This document shows positions 1 to 8,738 of a stretch of 64,000 bases of DNA, piece by piece. Made by a program: the position numbers and the translations under genes. The stretch spans positions 434,001 through 498,000 of the forward strand of contig NZ_JAFIQU010000001.1 of NCBI RefSeq assembly GCF_017355985.1, given 5' to 3'. The first letter of the stretch is position 1, and every line of letters starts with the position of its first letter. The notes under the pieces are model-generated. The model made no database searches and had not been told where the DNA came from. It saw nothing but the letters and a program-made list of their open reading frames with translations. This DNA is from Arenibaculum pallidiluteum. Its GTDB lineage: Bacteria; Pseudomonadota; Alphaproteobacteria; Azospirillales; Azospirillaceae.

Positions 1-716
1 AGGATGTAGAGCGGATCGGTCGCCGCGACGGGAACGCATTCGGCCGGGCTCGCACCCGCGACCAGTCCGGCCCAGTCGTGGTCCCGGCCCGGCGTCAGCG
101 CCGCCGTGGCCTGCGGCCGCTGGAGGACGACACAGGCCTCGGGCTTGTGAGCAGCCTGCTCGATGGCGGAATCGAGCATGGGCTTGTAAGCGATCACGCG
201 GCTGCCCTCGATGCCGCAGGACGCGGAGACGATGACGCGCGGCTTGGCGTCCTCGATGCGCGTCGCGAGCTCGTGCGGGGCGAAGCCGCCGAAGACCACC
301 GAATGCACGGCGCCCAGCCGCGCGCAGGCGAGCATGGCGACCACCGCCTCGGGCACCATCGGCATGTAGATGATCACCCTGTCGCCCTTCGCGACCCCGA
401 GCCCGCGCAGCGCGCCGGCAAAGCGCGAGACCTGGTCCAGCAGCTCGGCATAGGTCAGGGTGCGGACAGTGCCCGTGACCGGGCTGTCGTGGATGATCGC
501 GGCCTGCCCGCCCCGACCGCGCTCGACATGGCGGTCGACCGCGTTGTAGCACGTGTTCAGCACGCCGCCCGAGAACCAGCGGTAGAAGGGCGCGTCCGAG
601 CGGTCGAGGACGACGTCCCAGCGTCGGATCCAATCCACTTTCTCCGCCGCCTCCGCCCAGAATCCGTCGGGATCGCGCAGCGAGCGCGCGTGCAACTCGT
701 CGTATCGGCCGGTCAT
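1..716 (-). CDS. prpE: Propionyl-CoA synthetase, 5' part (runs off window)
   Basis: AMP-forming acyl-CoA synthetase that activates propionate (or acetate) with ATP and CoA in the cytoplasm. The visible 238 N-terminal residues hold the ACS N-terminal domain (about 5-55) and the start of the AMP-binding domain, with the family stretches LGAVHSVVFGGFAPHELATR and VSASCGIEGSRV. The residues KPEACVVLQRPQ and a GRDHDW stretch favour PrpE over acetate-type Acs. The start is the ATG at 716; the ATP-binding loop and catalytic lysine lie outside the window. It is transcribed away from the histidine kinase gene. No Prp methylcitrate genes are visible, so propionate as the main substrate rests on sequence likeness alone. 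Confidence 0.88.
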   Translation of the reverse strand, partial: MTGRYDELHARSLRDPDGFWAEAAEKVDWIRRWDVVLDRSDAPFYRWFSGGVLNTCYNAVDRHVERGRGGQAAIIHDSPVTGTVRTLTYAELLDQVSRFAGALRGLGVAKGDRVIIYMPMVPEAVVAMLACARLGAVHSVVFGGFAPHELATRIEDAKPRVIVSASCGIEGSRVIAYKPMLDSAIEQAAHKPEACVVLQRPQATAALTPGRDHDWAGLVAGASPAECVPVAATDPLYI

Positions 717-1061
717 TGCAGAGCCTTCTCTTTGCCTTGGCGTTTCTCCCTGCGGCCGGCGGGCCGGCCGCATCCGGATTTTGCGGGATCGCGGGCTTCC
801 AGGAAAATACGCAATGCCCCGCATACCCCTGCCGGCGAGCCCTGCCGGCGAGCCCTGTGATCGCCGCTGGCGCATTCCGCGCCATTTGTCCACGAATGCG
901 GCGTCATTCGCCCGAAGGCCGGCTGCCCGCACTGCCGCGTGGCGACCTCGCTCGTCGCTCACGCAACTTGCCAGGCCACACGGGCCAAGCCGTTGCCGCC
1001 GAGCCCGTCCTGCGCGGCGACCGGATGCTCGGCATGGCACGGGCTTTGCGTCGGCGCCGGC
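717..1061. other. Intergenic region between prpE and the histidine kinase
   Basis: Divergent 345-bp region that should carry promoters for both neighbours. It stays GC-rich and I see no convincing sigma70 boxes. A two-copy 13-bp tandem repeat lies at 831-856. The open frame here upstream of 1062 has no homology-like residues, so I treat it as noncoding. Confidence 0.5.
831..856. repeat. 13-bp tandem duplication
   Basis: The unit GCCGGCGAGCCCT occurs twice without interruption (831-843 and 844-856) in the prpE/histidine kinase intergenic region. Confidence 0.85.
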
Positions 1062-2243
1062 ATGGCGGGACCGGCATATGCAGGGGTGCGGCTTCTCGAC
1101 GATGCGGACACCTCGGCTGCCGAGGCGGTCCGACTTGCGCACCGGTATCGCGACATGTTCGAGAGCGCGGTCTGGGGCATCTTCCAGACCACACCGGAGG
1201 GGCACTATCTCGCCGCGAACCCCGCCCTCGCGCGGATCTACGGCTACGAGAACACGGCCGACCTGCTGAGCGCCCTGACGGATATCGGGCGCCAGCTCTA
1301 CGTCGATCCGAACCGCAGGGGCGAGTTCGTCCGCAGGATGCACGAGGAGGGCGCGATCTCGGGCTTCGAGTCCGAGATCTTCCGCCGCGACGGCAGCCAG
1401 ATCTGGATATCGGAGAGCTGCCGCGAGGTCCGCACGCCCGAGGGCCGCCTGCTCTACTACGAGGGCACGGTCGAGGACATCACCCGGCGCAAGCTCGCGG
1501 AGGAGCAGCTCCTGGCGGCCAAGCAGAAGGCCGAGGACGCCAGCCGCGCCAAGACCCGGTTCCTCGCCACCGTCAGCCACGAGCTGAAGACGCCCCTGAA
1601 CGCGGTCATCGGCTTCGCCGAGCTGCTGAACGTCGATCTCAGCCAGGACCCGCGGCTTGCCCGCCACGCGGACTACGCCCGCGACGTGCTCAGCGCCGGG
1701 CGTCATCTGCTGATGCTGGTGGACGCGTTGCTGGACGTCTCGCGCATCGAGACCGGCACCTACGCGCTCGAGATGGAGAACGTCGCCTTCCACCCCGTGG
1801 CCGAGGCGTGCCTTCACGAGCTCGCGCCGATCGCCCGACAGACCGGCGTCACCCTGACCTCCGAGCTGGCCCCGGACCTGCCGCGGATCCTAGCCGATCG
1901 CCGGGCGGTGCGCCGCATCCTCTCCAACCTGCTGTCCAACGGGCTCCGCTTCACCCAGCGCGGCGGCCGCGTCACGCTGAAGGCGTCGCTGCGGCCGGAA
2001 GGCTTCTCGATCACGGTGGTCGACACGGGGATCGGCATGGACGCCGCCGCAATCCCGGTAGCCTTGCAGCCCTTCGGCCAAGCCGACGCCGATCTGAGCC
2101 GCCGGCACGGCGGCCTCGGGCTTGGCCTGCCGCTGGCCCGTTCGCTCGCCGAGCTTCACGGCGGCAGCCTCGACGTGACGAGCCGGCCGGGCGGCGGCAC
2201 CAGCGTCACCGTGCTGCTGCCGAGCGAACGCGTCCTCGCCTGA
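1062..2243 (+). CDS. PAS-domain sensor histidine kinase (no response regulator nearby)
   Basis: Cytoplasmic or peripherally bound two-component sensor kinase of 393 aa. From the ATG at 1062 a PAS domain spans about 29-140, with a PAC-type end near GTVEDITRR. HisKA follows with the phospho-acceptor His173 in SHELKTPLNAVIGF. The ATPase domain has an N box (SNLLSNGLRF, about 288-297), a G1 box DTGIGM (321-326) and a G2 box GGLGLGL (349-355). No membrane segment or receiver domain is visible, so it probably senses a soluble cue and its partner regulator lies elsewhere. A GTG at 939 is an in-frame alternative start, but the extra 41 residues look like noncoding sequence. The input signal is unknown. 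Confidence 0.88.
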   Translation: MAGPAYAGVRLLDDADTSAAEAVRLAHRYRDMFESAVWGIFQTTPEGHYLAANPALARIYGYENTADLLSALTDIGRQLYVDPNRRGEFVRRMHEEGAISGFESEIFRRDGSQIWISESCREVRTPEGRLLYYEGTVEDITRRKLAEEQLLAAKQKAEDASRAKTRFLATVSHELKTPLNAVIGFAELLNVDLSQDPRLARHADYARDVLSAGRHLLMLVDALLDVSRIETGTYALEMENVAFHPVAEACLHELAPIARQTGVTLTSELAPDLPRILADRRAVRRILSNLLSNGLRFTQRGGRVTLKASLRPEGFSITVVDTGIGMDAAAIPVALQPFGQADADLSRRHGGLGLGLPLARSLAELHGGSLDVTSRPGGGTSVTVLLPSERVLA

Positions 2244-2338
2244 CCGCGGCCTGCATCGCCTGTCCCGGCGCCTTTCACGAATTCTTGCGCGAAAGGCGGA
2301 AGCATACAACAATGCATGTCGCCTGATAGCCGATTAAC

Positions 2339-2350
2339 AACATATATGTT
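2339..2350. promoter_or_regulatory. Perfect 12-bp AT-rich palindrome upstream of the Lrp-family gene
   Basis: AACATATATGTT is a perfect palindrome in an unusually AT-rich patch 57 bp before the regulator's ATG. Lrp/AsnC proteins commonly autoregulate through AT-rich palindromes, so this is a candidate operator. The function is inferred. Confidence 0.5.
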
Positions 2351-2407
2351 TTGTTATTCTGCATGTTCGATGCCCCGGCCCAGGCAGGACTCCCGCTCGG
2401 AGGTGCA

Positions 2408-2914
2408 ATGCCCGATACCGGCCTGCCCCACGCTCCGCCCGTCCCTCCGCCTGGGCGGGAGCTCGACGAGACGGACCGCCGCATCCTGCGCCTGCTGCAG
2501 GACGACGCCACGCTTTCGATTGCCGAGATCGCCGATCGCGTCGGGCTGTCGCAGTCACCGTGCTGGAAGCGGATTCAGCGCCTCGAGGCGACCGGGGTCA
2601 TCATGCGCCGCGTTGCGCTGGTCGCGCCGGAGAGGGTCGGGCTGGGCCTGACCGTGTATGTGGCCGTCGAAACGGCGGACCACTCCGCCCAGTGGCTCGC
2701 GGATTTCACCGAGCGCATCTCGGCCCTGCCGGAGGTCGTCGAGTTGCACCGCATGGCCGGCGACGTCGACTATCTGCTGCGCGTGGTCGTCGCCGACATG
2801 GCGGCCTATGACGCCTTCTACCGCCGGCTGATTGATGGCCTCGCGCTGAAGAAGGTGACCTCGCGCTTCGTGATGGAACGGCTGAAAGCGACGACCGCGC
2901 TGCCGATCCCGTAA
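2408..2914 (+). CDS. Lrp/AsnC family transcriptional regulator
   Basis: DNA-binding regulator of 168 aa. A winged helix-turn-helix occupies about 20-65 (recognition part SQSPCWKRIQRLE) and a RAM ligand-binding/oligomerisation domain about 78-150. Length is typical for the family. The ATG at 2408 is chosen because a GGAGG lies 4 nt upstream; TTG 2351 and ATG 2363 in the same frame lack this and would add residues beyond the usual start. It sits immediately before the ssu sulfonate operon on the same strand, separated by 363 bp that hold a leader ORF, so control of sulfonate use by this regulator is possible but not shown. Effectors of this family are usually amino acids. Confidence 0.9.
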   Translation: MPDTGLPHAPPVPPPGRELDETDRRILRLLQDDATLSIAEIADRVGLSQSPCWKRIQRLEATGVIMRRVALVAPERVGLGLTVYVAVETADHSAQWLADFTERISALPEVVELHRMAGDVDYLLRVVVADMAAYDAFYRRLIDGLALKKVTSRFVMERLKATTALPIP

Positions 2915-3106
2915 GGCGCGGCAGAGAGAGAGAAGGAATCCGCTGCCGTGTCCCGTGCGTCGAGGAGAAACTTCCACGCGCGGCCCGAACAAAAAAATCC
3001 TGTTTGGCTTCCCAAGGACAATTTCCAAGGTCAGGATCAACGGCATCGGAAGTCTCCGCCCGGTCGCCTCGGGAAAGCCCCGACCGGATGGACATGGAGG
3101 ATCGCC

Positions 3107-3139
3107 GTGATCGACTGTACTTGCCGGGACCTGGCCTGA
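3107..3139 (+). CDS. Cys-containing leader peptide (10 codons), candidate attenuator uORF
   Basis: GTG start at 3107 with a GGAGG at 3096-3100, six bases upstream, which is ideal spacing. The encoded peptide reads MIDCTCRDLA and stops at TGA 3137-3139. Two Cys codons (TGT, TGC) occur as C-T-C, just before and at the beginning of the first arm of the hairpin set. Cysteine is the end product of sulfur assimilation and the ORF precedes a sulfonate operon, so ribosome stalling on Cys codons would be a logical sensor. The reading frame and RBS are seen in the sequence; the attenuation role is inferred by analogy with Trp, His and Cys leader peptides. Confidence 0.5.
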   Translation: MIDCTCRDLA

Positions 3140-3184
3140 CCGGTCCCCAAATGCCGGGACCCTGCCTCGCCTAGGCCCCCGGCA
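3122..3184 (+). promoter_or_regulatory. Candidate transcription attenuator with mutually exclusive hairpins
   Basis: Four segments can pair in alternative ways. Segment 1 (GGGACC 3126-3131, inside the leader ORF) pairs with segment 2 (GGTCCC 3142-3147). Segment 2 also pairs with segment 3 (GGGACC 3156-3161). Segment 3 extended (TGCCGGG 3152-3158) pairs with segment 4 (CCCGGCA 3178-3184), with an inner CCT/AGG helix. Segments 1 and 3 are identical over ten bases (TGCCGGGACC). No U-run follows segment 4, so a termination role is uncertain; a Rho-linked or translational mechanism is also possible. Confidence 0.45.
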
Positions 3185-3277
3185 CGGCGGCATAGCCCCT
3201 TGAAATCCAGAGAAGCCGATCGAACCGCAGCGGGCGCCGCGCGGCTTCGCACCCCCATGCCCGACGGAAGGACCATC

Positions 3278-4234
3278 ATGCCCAACCGGCGCACGATCCT
3301 GACCGCGGCGGCCTTCGCCGCGGCGTTCCTCCCCCTCCTCCAGGGACCCGCCCTCGGCGCGCCCAAGGAAATCCGCATCGGATACCAGAAGAACGGCCTG
3401 CTGCTGATCGCCAAGCAGCGCGGGCTCTTCGAGAAGCGCTTCGCGGACCAGGGGATCACAATCCGATGGGCCGAATTCTCCTTCGGCCCGCCGCTGCTCG
3501 AGGCGCTGGGGACCGGCAGCATCGACTACGGCACCACCGGCGACAGCCCGCCGATCTTCGCGCAGGCGGCCGGCGCGAACCTGCTTTACGTGGCGGCCCA
3601 GCCGGCCGCCGGGTCGGGGTCTGCGATCCTGCTGCCGAAAGGCTCGACGATCCGCAGCCTGGCCGACCTCAAGGGCAAGCGCGTCGGCTTCGCCAAGGGA
3701 TCGAGTTCCCACAACCTGACGATCGCCGCGCTGGAGAAAGCCGACCTGACCTATTCCGACGTGACGCCGGTCTACCTGCCGCCGGCGGACGCGCGGGCGG
3801 CATTCGATCGCGGCAGCATCGACGCCTGGACGATCTGGGACCCCTACTACGCGGTCGCCGAGCAGGGGGACGGCGTCCGCATCCTTGCCACCGGCAAGGG
3901 CATCGCGCCGCAGAATTCCTATCTCCTGGCCAACAGGGACTTCACGCAGCGTAACCCCGAGACGGTGGCGGCGATCAACGAGGTCCTTGCCGAGGTCGCC
4001 CGCTGGGCCGCGGAGAATCGCGACGAGGTCGCGCGCGTGCTCGCCGAGGCGACCGGCATCGACCGGGCCATCCAGACCCGCGCGGTGGCGCGGACGGAAT
4101 TCGCGGTCACCCCTGTGACGGAGGCAATCGCAGCGGAGCAGCAGTCCGTCGCCGACCGCTTCCATGCCCTCGGCCTGATCCCCCGGCCGATCGCCGTGCG
4201 GGACATCGTCTGGGCCTGGAAACCGACCTCCTGA
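3278..4234 (+). CDS. ssuA: Aliphatic sulfonate ABC transporter, substrate-binding protein
   Basis: Periplasmic binding protein (319 aa) that captures alkanesulfonates and hands them to SsuC/SsuB. The N-terminus has twin Arg followed by a hydrophobic stretch and an ALGA signal-peptidase site near residue 28, so export by Sec or Tat. The mature part shows the SsuA/NMT1-like start [35 protein letters not shown] and [19 protein letters not shown]. The ATG at 3278 is preferred over the in-frame start at 3200 because GGAAGG precedes it at about 6 nt and the signal peptide then begins at once. It is first in the operon ssuA-D-C-B, 65 bp before ssuD. Confidence 0.92.
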   Translation: MPNRRTILTAAAFAAAFLPLLQGPALGAPKEIRIGYQKNGLLLIAKQRGLFEKRFADQGITIRWAEFSFGPPLLEALGTGSIDYGTTGDSPPIFAQAAGANLLYVAAQPAAGSGSAILLPKGSTIRSLADLKGKRVGFAKGSSSHNLTIAALEKADLTYSDVTPVYLPPADARAAFDRGSIDAWTIWDPYYAVAEQGDGVRILATGKGIAPQNSYLLANRDFTQRNPETVAAINEVLAEVARWAAENRDEVARVLAEATGIDRAIQTRAVARTEFAVTPVTEAIAAEQQSVADRFHALGLIPRPIAVRDIVWAWKPTS

Positions 4235-4299
4235 CGGTCTCCGCCGCGCCTTCCGATCCCCCGCCCCATTCACCGATCCACCGACGGGACGAGACTCCC

Positions 4300-5457
4300 A
4301 TGACCATCTCGCGCAATCCCCTCGATCTCTTCTGGTTCATCCCCGTCTCGGGCGACGGCACCTATCTCGGCACGACCGAGGGGCACCGGCCGGCCGATAT
4401 CGGGTATCTCCGCCAGATCGCCCAGGCGGCCGACCGGCTGGGTTTTGGCGGCGTCCTGATCCCCACGGGGCGCGGGTGCGACGATCCCTGGGTGACGGCC
4501 GCCGCCCTGGCCCCGGCGACCGAGCGCCTGCGCTTCCTGGTGGCGCTTCGGCCTGGCGTGGCCTCGCCGACCTATGCCGCGCGGCAGGCAGCGGCGCTCG
4601 ACCGCATCAGCGGCGGCCGCTTCCTGGTGAACGTGGTGACCGGCGGGAACCCGGGCGAGCTTGCCGGCGACGGCATCTTCCTGGGCCATGACGAGCGCTA
4701 TGCCCACACGGCCGAGTTCCTGTCGGTCTACCGCCGCGTCCTGGCCGGCGAGGTCGTAGACTTCGAGGGGCGGCACATTCGCGTGAAGGGTGCCGCGCTC
4801 GGCTTCCCTCCGGTCCAGAAGCCGTGGCCCCCAATCTGGTTCGGCGGCTCGTCGGACCCGGCGCTGGACGTCGCGGCCGAGCATGTGGACGTCTATCTGA
4901 CCTGGGGAGAGCCCCCGGCGGAGGTCGCGGAGAAGCTCGACGCCGTGCGGCGGCGGGCGGCGCGTCATGGCCGGACGGTTCGGTTCGGGCTGCGCATCCA
5001 CCTGATCGTGCGTGAGACCGAGGCCGACGCCTGGGCCGCCGCCGACCGTCTGATCTCCCGGCTGCCGGACGAGGCAGTGGCCGCGGCCCAGAGGAAGTTT
5101 GCCGAGGAATCGGATTCCGTGGGCCAGAAGCGGATGAGCCAGCTCCACGGCGGCCGGCGCGACTCCCTGGTGATCGCGCCGAATCTCTGGGCCGGCATCG
5201 GGCTCGTCCGCGGCGGAGCTGGCACGGCGCTCGTCGGCGATCCGGCGACGGTCGCGGCGCGCCTGCGCGAATACCAGGACATCGGCATCGAGACCGTGAT
5301 CGCCTCGGGCTATCCGCACCTCGAGGAAGCATACACCGTGGCTGAGCTGCTGTTCCCGCATCTCGGGATCAGGGCCGGCGGCGCCCCCGTACACGAGACG
5401 CAGGTGGGCGAGTTCGGCATCAGCGGCACGGGCATCCGCGTCGCCGCCGCCTCCTAA
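4300..5457 (+). CDS. ssuD: FMNH2-dependent alkanesulfonate monooxygenase
   Basis: Cytoplasmic luciferase-fold enzyme (385 aa; E. coli SsuD 381 aa) that uses FMNH2 and O2 to cleave the C-S bond of alkanesulfonates, giving aldehyde and sulfite. The match to E. coli SsuD runs end to end: [15 protein letters not shown], the active-site Cys in GRGCDDPW (Cys60, aligning with Cys54), [17 protein letters not shown] and the flexible-loop segment [14 protein letters not shown]. It needs reduced flavin from a partner reductase, most likely the split-barrel reductase gene at 7161. It sits between ssuA and ssuC, an order known from other proteobacteria. Confidence 0.96.
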   Translation: MTISRNPLDLFWFIPVSGDGTYLGTTEGHRPADIGYLRQIAQAADRLGFGGVLIPTGRGCDDPWVTAAALAPATERLRFLVALRPGVASPTYAARQAAALDRISGGRFLVNVVTGGNPGELAGDGIFLGHDERYAHTAEFLSVYRRVLAGEVVDFEGRHIRVKGAALGFPPVQKPWPPIWFGGSSDPALDVAAEHVDVYLTWGEPPAEVAEKLDAVRRRAARHGRTVRFGLRIHLIVRETEADAWAAADRLISRLPDEAVAAAQRKFAEESDSVGQKRMSQLHGGRRDSLVIAPNLWAGIGLVRGGAGTALVGDPATVAARLREYQDIGIETVIASGYPHLEEAYTVAELLFPHLGIRAGGAPVHETQVGEFGISGTGIRVAAAS

Positions 5458-5467
5458 GGACGGATCC

Positions 5468-6331
5468 ATGACCAACGAGAGCCACGCGCTTCCGGGGCCG
5501 GGCGCCCTGGCCGGCGTGTCCGCGGCGCGCCGTCGCCTGCGGGCGCTGCCGGGAGTGGCGGCATCCGCCCCACTGCGCCAAGCGCTGGTGCCATGGCTGC
5601 TTCCGATCGCGCTGGTCGTGGCCTGGCAGGCCGCCGCCAGCCTGGGGCTCCTCCGCTCCAACGTGCTGCCGGGCCCGGCAAGCGTTCTCGCCGCCGGGTG
5701 GCGCCTGACGCTCAGCGGCGAACTCGCCGACCATATTGCGGCCAGCACCGCCCGCGCCGTCGCAGGGCTGGTGGTGGGCGGCGGCCTCGGTTTCGCCCTC
5801 GGCCTCCTGAACGGGCTTTCGCGCAGCGGCGAGCGCCTGCTCGACAGCTCCATCCAGATGGTCCGGACGATCCCCCACCTCGCCCTCGTGCCGCTGGTGA
5901 TCCTCTGGTTCGGCATCGACGAAGAGGCGAAGCTGTTCCTGGTGGCGCTCGGCGTCCTCTTCCCGGTCTACGTGAACACCTTTCACGGCATCCGGACGGT
6001 GGACGCCCAACTCCTGGAGATGGCGCGCAGCTACGGCATGGGCGGGCTCGAGCTGTTCCGCCGGGTGGTGTTGCCAGGCGCGCTGCCCTCGATCCTGGTC
6101 GGGCTGCGCTACGCGCTCGGCATCATGTGGCTGACGCTGATCGTGGCCGAGACGATCGCGGCGCGCTCCGGCATCGGCTACCTCGCCATGAACGCGCGGG
6201 AGTTCATGCTGGTGGACGTCGTGATCCTGGCGATCCTCGTCTACGCGCTGCTCGGGAAGCTCGCCGACGTGGTCGTGCGCACGCTCGAGCGCCGCTTCCT
6301 GGCCTGGCATCCCGGCTTCCGGGACGCATGA
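5468..6331 (+). CDS. ssuC: Sulfonate ABC transporter permease
   Basis: Inner-membrane permease (287 aa) of the binding-protein-dependent transport superfamily. After a cytoplasmic N-terminus of about 35 residues there are roughly six membrane segments. The EAA loop is clear at about residues 184-205 ([20 protein letters not shown]), where the ATPase docks. It begins 10 bp after ssuD and ends 10 bp before ssuB, so the three are translated from one message. The family is close to nitrate/taurine permeases; assignment to sulfonates rests on the adjoining ssuD and ssuA. Confidence 0.93.
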   Translation: MTNESHALPGPGALAGVSAARRRLRALPGVAASAPLRQALVPWLLPIALVVAWQAAASLGLLRSNVLPGPASVLAAGWRLTLSGELADHIAASTARAVAGLVVGGGLGFALGLLNGLSRSGERLLDSSIQMVRTIPHLALVPLVILWFGIDEEAKLFLVALGVLFPVYVNTFHGIRTVDAQLLEMARSYGMGGLELFRRVVLPGALPSILVGLRYALGIMWLTLIVAETIAARSGIGYLAMNAREFMLVDVVILAILVYALLGKLADVVVRTLERRFLAWHPGFRDA

Positions 6332-6341
6332 GGAGACATTC

Positions 6342-7139
6342 ATGACAGCCATCACCATCGCCAGGGACCCGATGGCCGTAGGTGAACCGACCGCACCGCG
6401 GCGGGGCGTCGGGATCGCGCTCCTGGGCGTAAGGCGGAGCTTCGGCCCGCGGGAGGTCCTTCGCGGGATCGACCTGGCCGTCGAGGCCGGCCAGTTCGTC
6501 GCCGTCGTCGGGCCCAGCGGCTGCGGGAAGAGCACGCTCCTGCGCCTGCTCAACGGGATCGACGCCCCCGACGGGGGCCGGATCGCCTTCGAGCGGCCGA
6601 CCGCCGCGCGGATCATGTTCCAGGAGGCGCGCCTGCTCCCCTGGGCACGGGTCGCGGACAACGTCGCCGTCGGCCTCGGCCCGCGGCGCAAGGAGCCGGG
6701 CGCGCCTGCGCGTGTTCTCGAAGCCCTGGCCGCCGTCGGGTTGTCCGGCCGCGAGGCGGACTGGCCGGCGGCGCTCTCGGGCGGCCAGAGGCAGCGGGTC
6801 GCCCTGGCCCGCGCATTGGTCAGCGAGCCCGGCTTCCTCGCCCTGGACGAACCCTTCGGGGCACTGGACGCGCTGACCCGCATCGGGATGCAATCCCTGC
6901 TGGAGCGTGTCTGGCGGGAGCAAGGCTTCACCGCGGTCCTCGTCACCCATGACGTCTCCGAGGCGCTGGCCCTGGCAGATCGCGTCCTCCTGATCGAGGA
7001 GGGCCGGATCGCACTCGACCTGCCAGTGGACCTGCCGCGGCCGCGGCGGCGCGGCTCGGTGGCCTTGGCAGCGCTCGAGGAGCGGATTCTCCGGATCCTG
7101 CTCCGGCAGGACCGAGACCAGCCGGACTATATGATCTGA
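6342..7139 (+). CDS. ssuB: Sulfonate ABC transporter ATP-binding protein
   Basis: ATPase (265 aa) that powers SsuC. It has Walker [11 protein letters not shown]-loop [10 protein letters not shown], signature [15 protein letters not shown], Walker [13 protein letters not shown] and the switch His in LVTHDVSEA. The ATG at 6342 lies 10 bp after the ssuC stop with a GAGGAG upstream. The first 20 residues before the ABC domain are somewhat long for SsuB but fit the start chosen. Confidence 0.95.
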   Translation: MTAITIARDPMAVGEPTAPRRGVGIALLGVRRSFGPREVLRGIDLAVEAGQFVAVVGPSGCGKSTLLRLLNGIDAPDGGRIAFERPTAARIMFQEARLLPWARVADNVAVGLGPRRKEPGAPARVLEALAAVGLSGREADWPAALSGGQRQRVALARALVSEPGFLALDEPFGALDALTRIGMQSLLERVWREQGFTAVLVTHDVSEALALADRVLLIEEGRIALDLPVDLPRPRRRGSVALAALEERILRILLRQDRDQPDYMI

Positions 7140-7160
7140 ACGCCCGATGGGAGCCCATCC

Positions 7161-7712
7161 ATGACGATCTCCCGAGCCTTCCTGCCGCTTCCGGGACAGG
7201 AATTCGACCCGCCGGCCCCCGATGCCGATCCGGCCGATTTCCGCGGCGCCCTGCGCCGGCTCGCCAGCGGGGTCAGCGTGGTCACGACGGGCTCGGGCGC
7301 CGAGCGCACCGGGCTGACCGTAACTTCGGTTGCGTCGCTGTCGGCGGAACCGCCCTGCGTCGTCTTCGGCCTGAACGTGGCGGGGTCCAGCCTTCCCGTG
7401 CTCGAGCGCTTCCGGGCCTTCGGCGTCAACGTCCTGGCCGAGCGCCACCAACCCGTGGCCGAGCGCTTTTCTGGCAGGGGCGGCATCAAGGGGCCCGAGC
7501 GGTATGCGGGGGCGGACTGGATCGCGCTGGCGACCGGCGCCTCGATCCTGGCGGATGCGCCGGCGGCGCTGGACTGCGAGCTTGAGGAGCTGATACCGCG
7601 TCATTCGCAGGCGATCGTAGTCGGCCGCGTGAAGGCGGTGCATCTGGGCTCGGCCGCCGATGCCCTTCTCTACTGGCAGGCCGGCTATGCCGGCCTCGGC
7701 GGGCGGCCATGA
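7161..7712 (+). CDS. Split-barrel flavin reductase, probable SsuD partner
   Basis: NAD(P)H:flavin oxidoreductase-like protein (183 aa) with the FMN-binding split-barrel (flavin_reduct) domain from about 25 to 175: FRGALRRLASGVSVVTTG, TGLTVTSVASLSAEPPCVVFGLN and the FNVLAE-like segment FGVNVLAERHQ. In E. coli the flavin for SsuD comes from SsuE, a flavodoxin-fold enzyme; here an HpaC/RutF-type protein occupies that slot, 21 bp after ssuB. Its stop overlaps the start of the next gene (ATGA). Role as FMNH2 supplier is inferred from operon position. Confidence 0.85.
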   Translation: MTISRAFLPLPGQEFDPPAPDADPADFRGALRRLASGVSVVTTGSGAERTGLTVTSVASLSAEPPCVVFGLNVAGSSLPVLERFRAFGVNVLAERHQPVAERFSGRGGIKGPERYAGADWIALATGASILADAPAALDCELEELIPRHSQAIVVGRVKAVHLGSAADALLYWQAGYAGLGGRP

Positions 7713-8725
7713 CGGCCGCGGCGGCAAGGCGCGGCCGGGTCCCCGCGGCCGGGGAGCTGGACCCCGCGGTGGTGGCGCTCTATGCGGAGGCCGCCCGCCG
7801 AGGCGCCGCGCCGGCCGACCCGACGGCGCAGCCGCTGGCCGAAGCGCGCATGGCGGCGGAGCGGTTCCATCGGTTCCTCGATGCCGGGCCGCGGCCGGCG
7901 GTCGGGACCGAGGAGCACGTGGTCGAGGGTCCCGCCGGGCAGATCCCGATCCGGCTCTACCGGGGCTCCTTGTGGCCGGACCTGCCTGTGCTCGTCTATT
8001 TCCACGGCGGCGGTTTCGTGCTGAACAGCCTCGACACACACGACCGCCTGATGCGCACGCTGGCCCTGCGAACCGGCTTCGTGGTCTGCGGCGTCGGCTA
8101 CGCCAAGGCGCCCGAACGGCGCTTCCCCCACCAGCACGGGGAGGCGCTGGCCGTGCTGCGCTGGGTCGCCGCTTCGGCGCGCGCGCTCGGCCTCGATGCC
8201 GATCGGTTCGCCGTCGGCGGGGATTCCGCGGGCGCCAACCTGGCGCTGGCGGCAGCGCTCGCCTGCCGCGCGGCGGACCTTCCGCGCATCGCCTGCGGCC
8301 TGCTGTTCTACGGGATGTTCGCGCGGGACTTCGACACGGAATCGCACCGCCGCTTCGGCGGCGGCGCCTTCGGCCTGACCAGCGCACGCATGCGCTGGTA
8401 TTGGGACCAGTATCTCGGAAGCGATGCCCCGGGCGAGGCTGGCACGCCCGACCCGCGCGCGGCGCCGCTGAATGCGGACCTTCGGGGGCTGCCGCCGATG
8501 CTGCTCGTCGGAGCCGGGCTCGACTGCCTACTGGACGACACGCTGCGGCTGGCGGACCGGCTGAGGCAGGCGGGCGTGCCGCACAGGCTGGAGGTCCGGC
8601 GCGGGCTGCCGCATGGCTTCGCGACCATGGGTAGACGGGTTGCCGCCGCCGACGACGCGGTCACCGAGGCGGCGATGGCCCTGCGCGCCCAACTCGACCC
8701 TACCGTGGGCCTGACGGGGTGGTGA
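7709..8725 (+). CDS. Alpha/beta hydrolase, hormone-sensitive-lipase type
   Basis: Cytoplasmic esterase/lipase-like hydrolase (338 aa). The oxyanion motif HGGGF is at 99-103, the nucleophile Ser173 in GDSAG, and the likely acid and base are Asp272 (GAGLDCL) and His302 (GLPHGF). The ATG overlaps the stop of the flavin reductase gene by 4 nt, so it is translationally coupled to the ssu operon. Substrate is unknown; hydrolysis of a sulfonated ester or handling of a desulfonation product would fit the context but nothing in the sequence shows it. It ends 13 bp from a convergent gene. Confidence 0.88.
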   Translation: MTAAAARRGRVPAAGELDPAVVALYAEAARRGAAPADPTAQPLAEARMAAERFHRFLDAGPRPAVGTEEHVVEGPAGQIPIRLYRGSLWPDLPVLVYFHGGGFVLNSLDTHDRLMRTLALRTGFVVCGVGYAKAPERRFPHQHGEALAVLRWVAASARALGLDADRFAVGGDSAGANLALAAALACRAADLPRIACGLLFYGMFARDFDTESHRRFGGGAFGLTSARMRWYWDQYLGSDAPGEAGTPDPRAAPLNADLRGLPPMLLVGAGLDCLLDDTLRLADRLRQAGVPHRLEVRRGLPHGFATMGRRVAAADDAVTEAAMALRAQLDPTVGLTGW

Positions 8726-8738
8726 GCGCCGGCGGCGC

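Larger units (their letters stand above)
2915..3277 (+). other. Leader/promoter region of the ssu operon
   Basis: This 363-bp stretch lacks a full-size gene. It contains an A-rich patch near 2990, the imperfect dyad-like segment around 3008-3035, a short leader ORF (3107-3139) and competing hairpins (3122-3184). The SsuA ribosome-binding site GGAAGG is near 3267. Confidence 0.6.

Noticed and set aside
78-860. Plus-strand frame over the prpE fragment
   Set aside because: The minus strand encodes a clear propionyl-CoA synthetase.
939-1061. N-terminal extension of the histidine kinase from GTG 939
   Set aside because: The 41 extra residues lack a signal peptide, membrane helix or domain pattern; homology-like sequence begins after 1062.
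2948-3106. Longer version of the leader ORF starting at 2948
   Set aside because: The upstream part has no RBS or recognisable pattern, whereas GTG 3107 has a GGAGG at ideal distance.
4270-8387. Long minus-strand open frames across the ssu operon
   Set aside because: They mirror the third codon positions of ssuA-ssuB and have no recognisable protein pattern.
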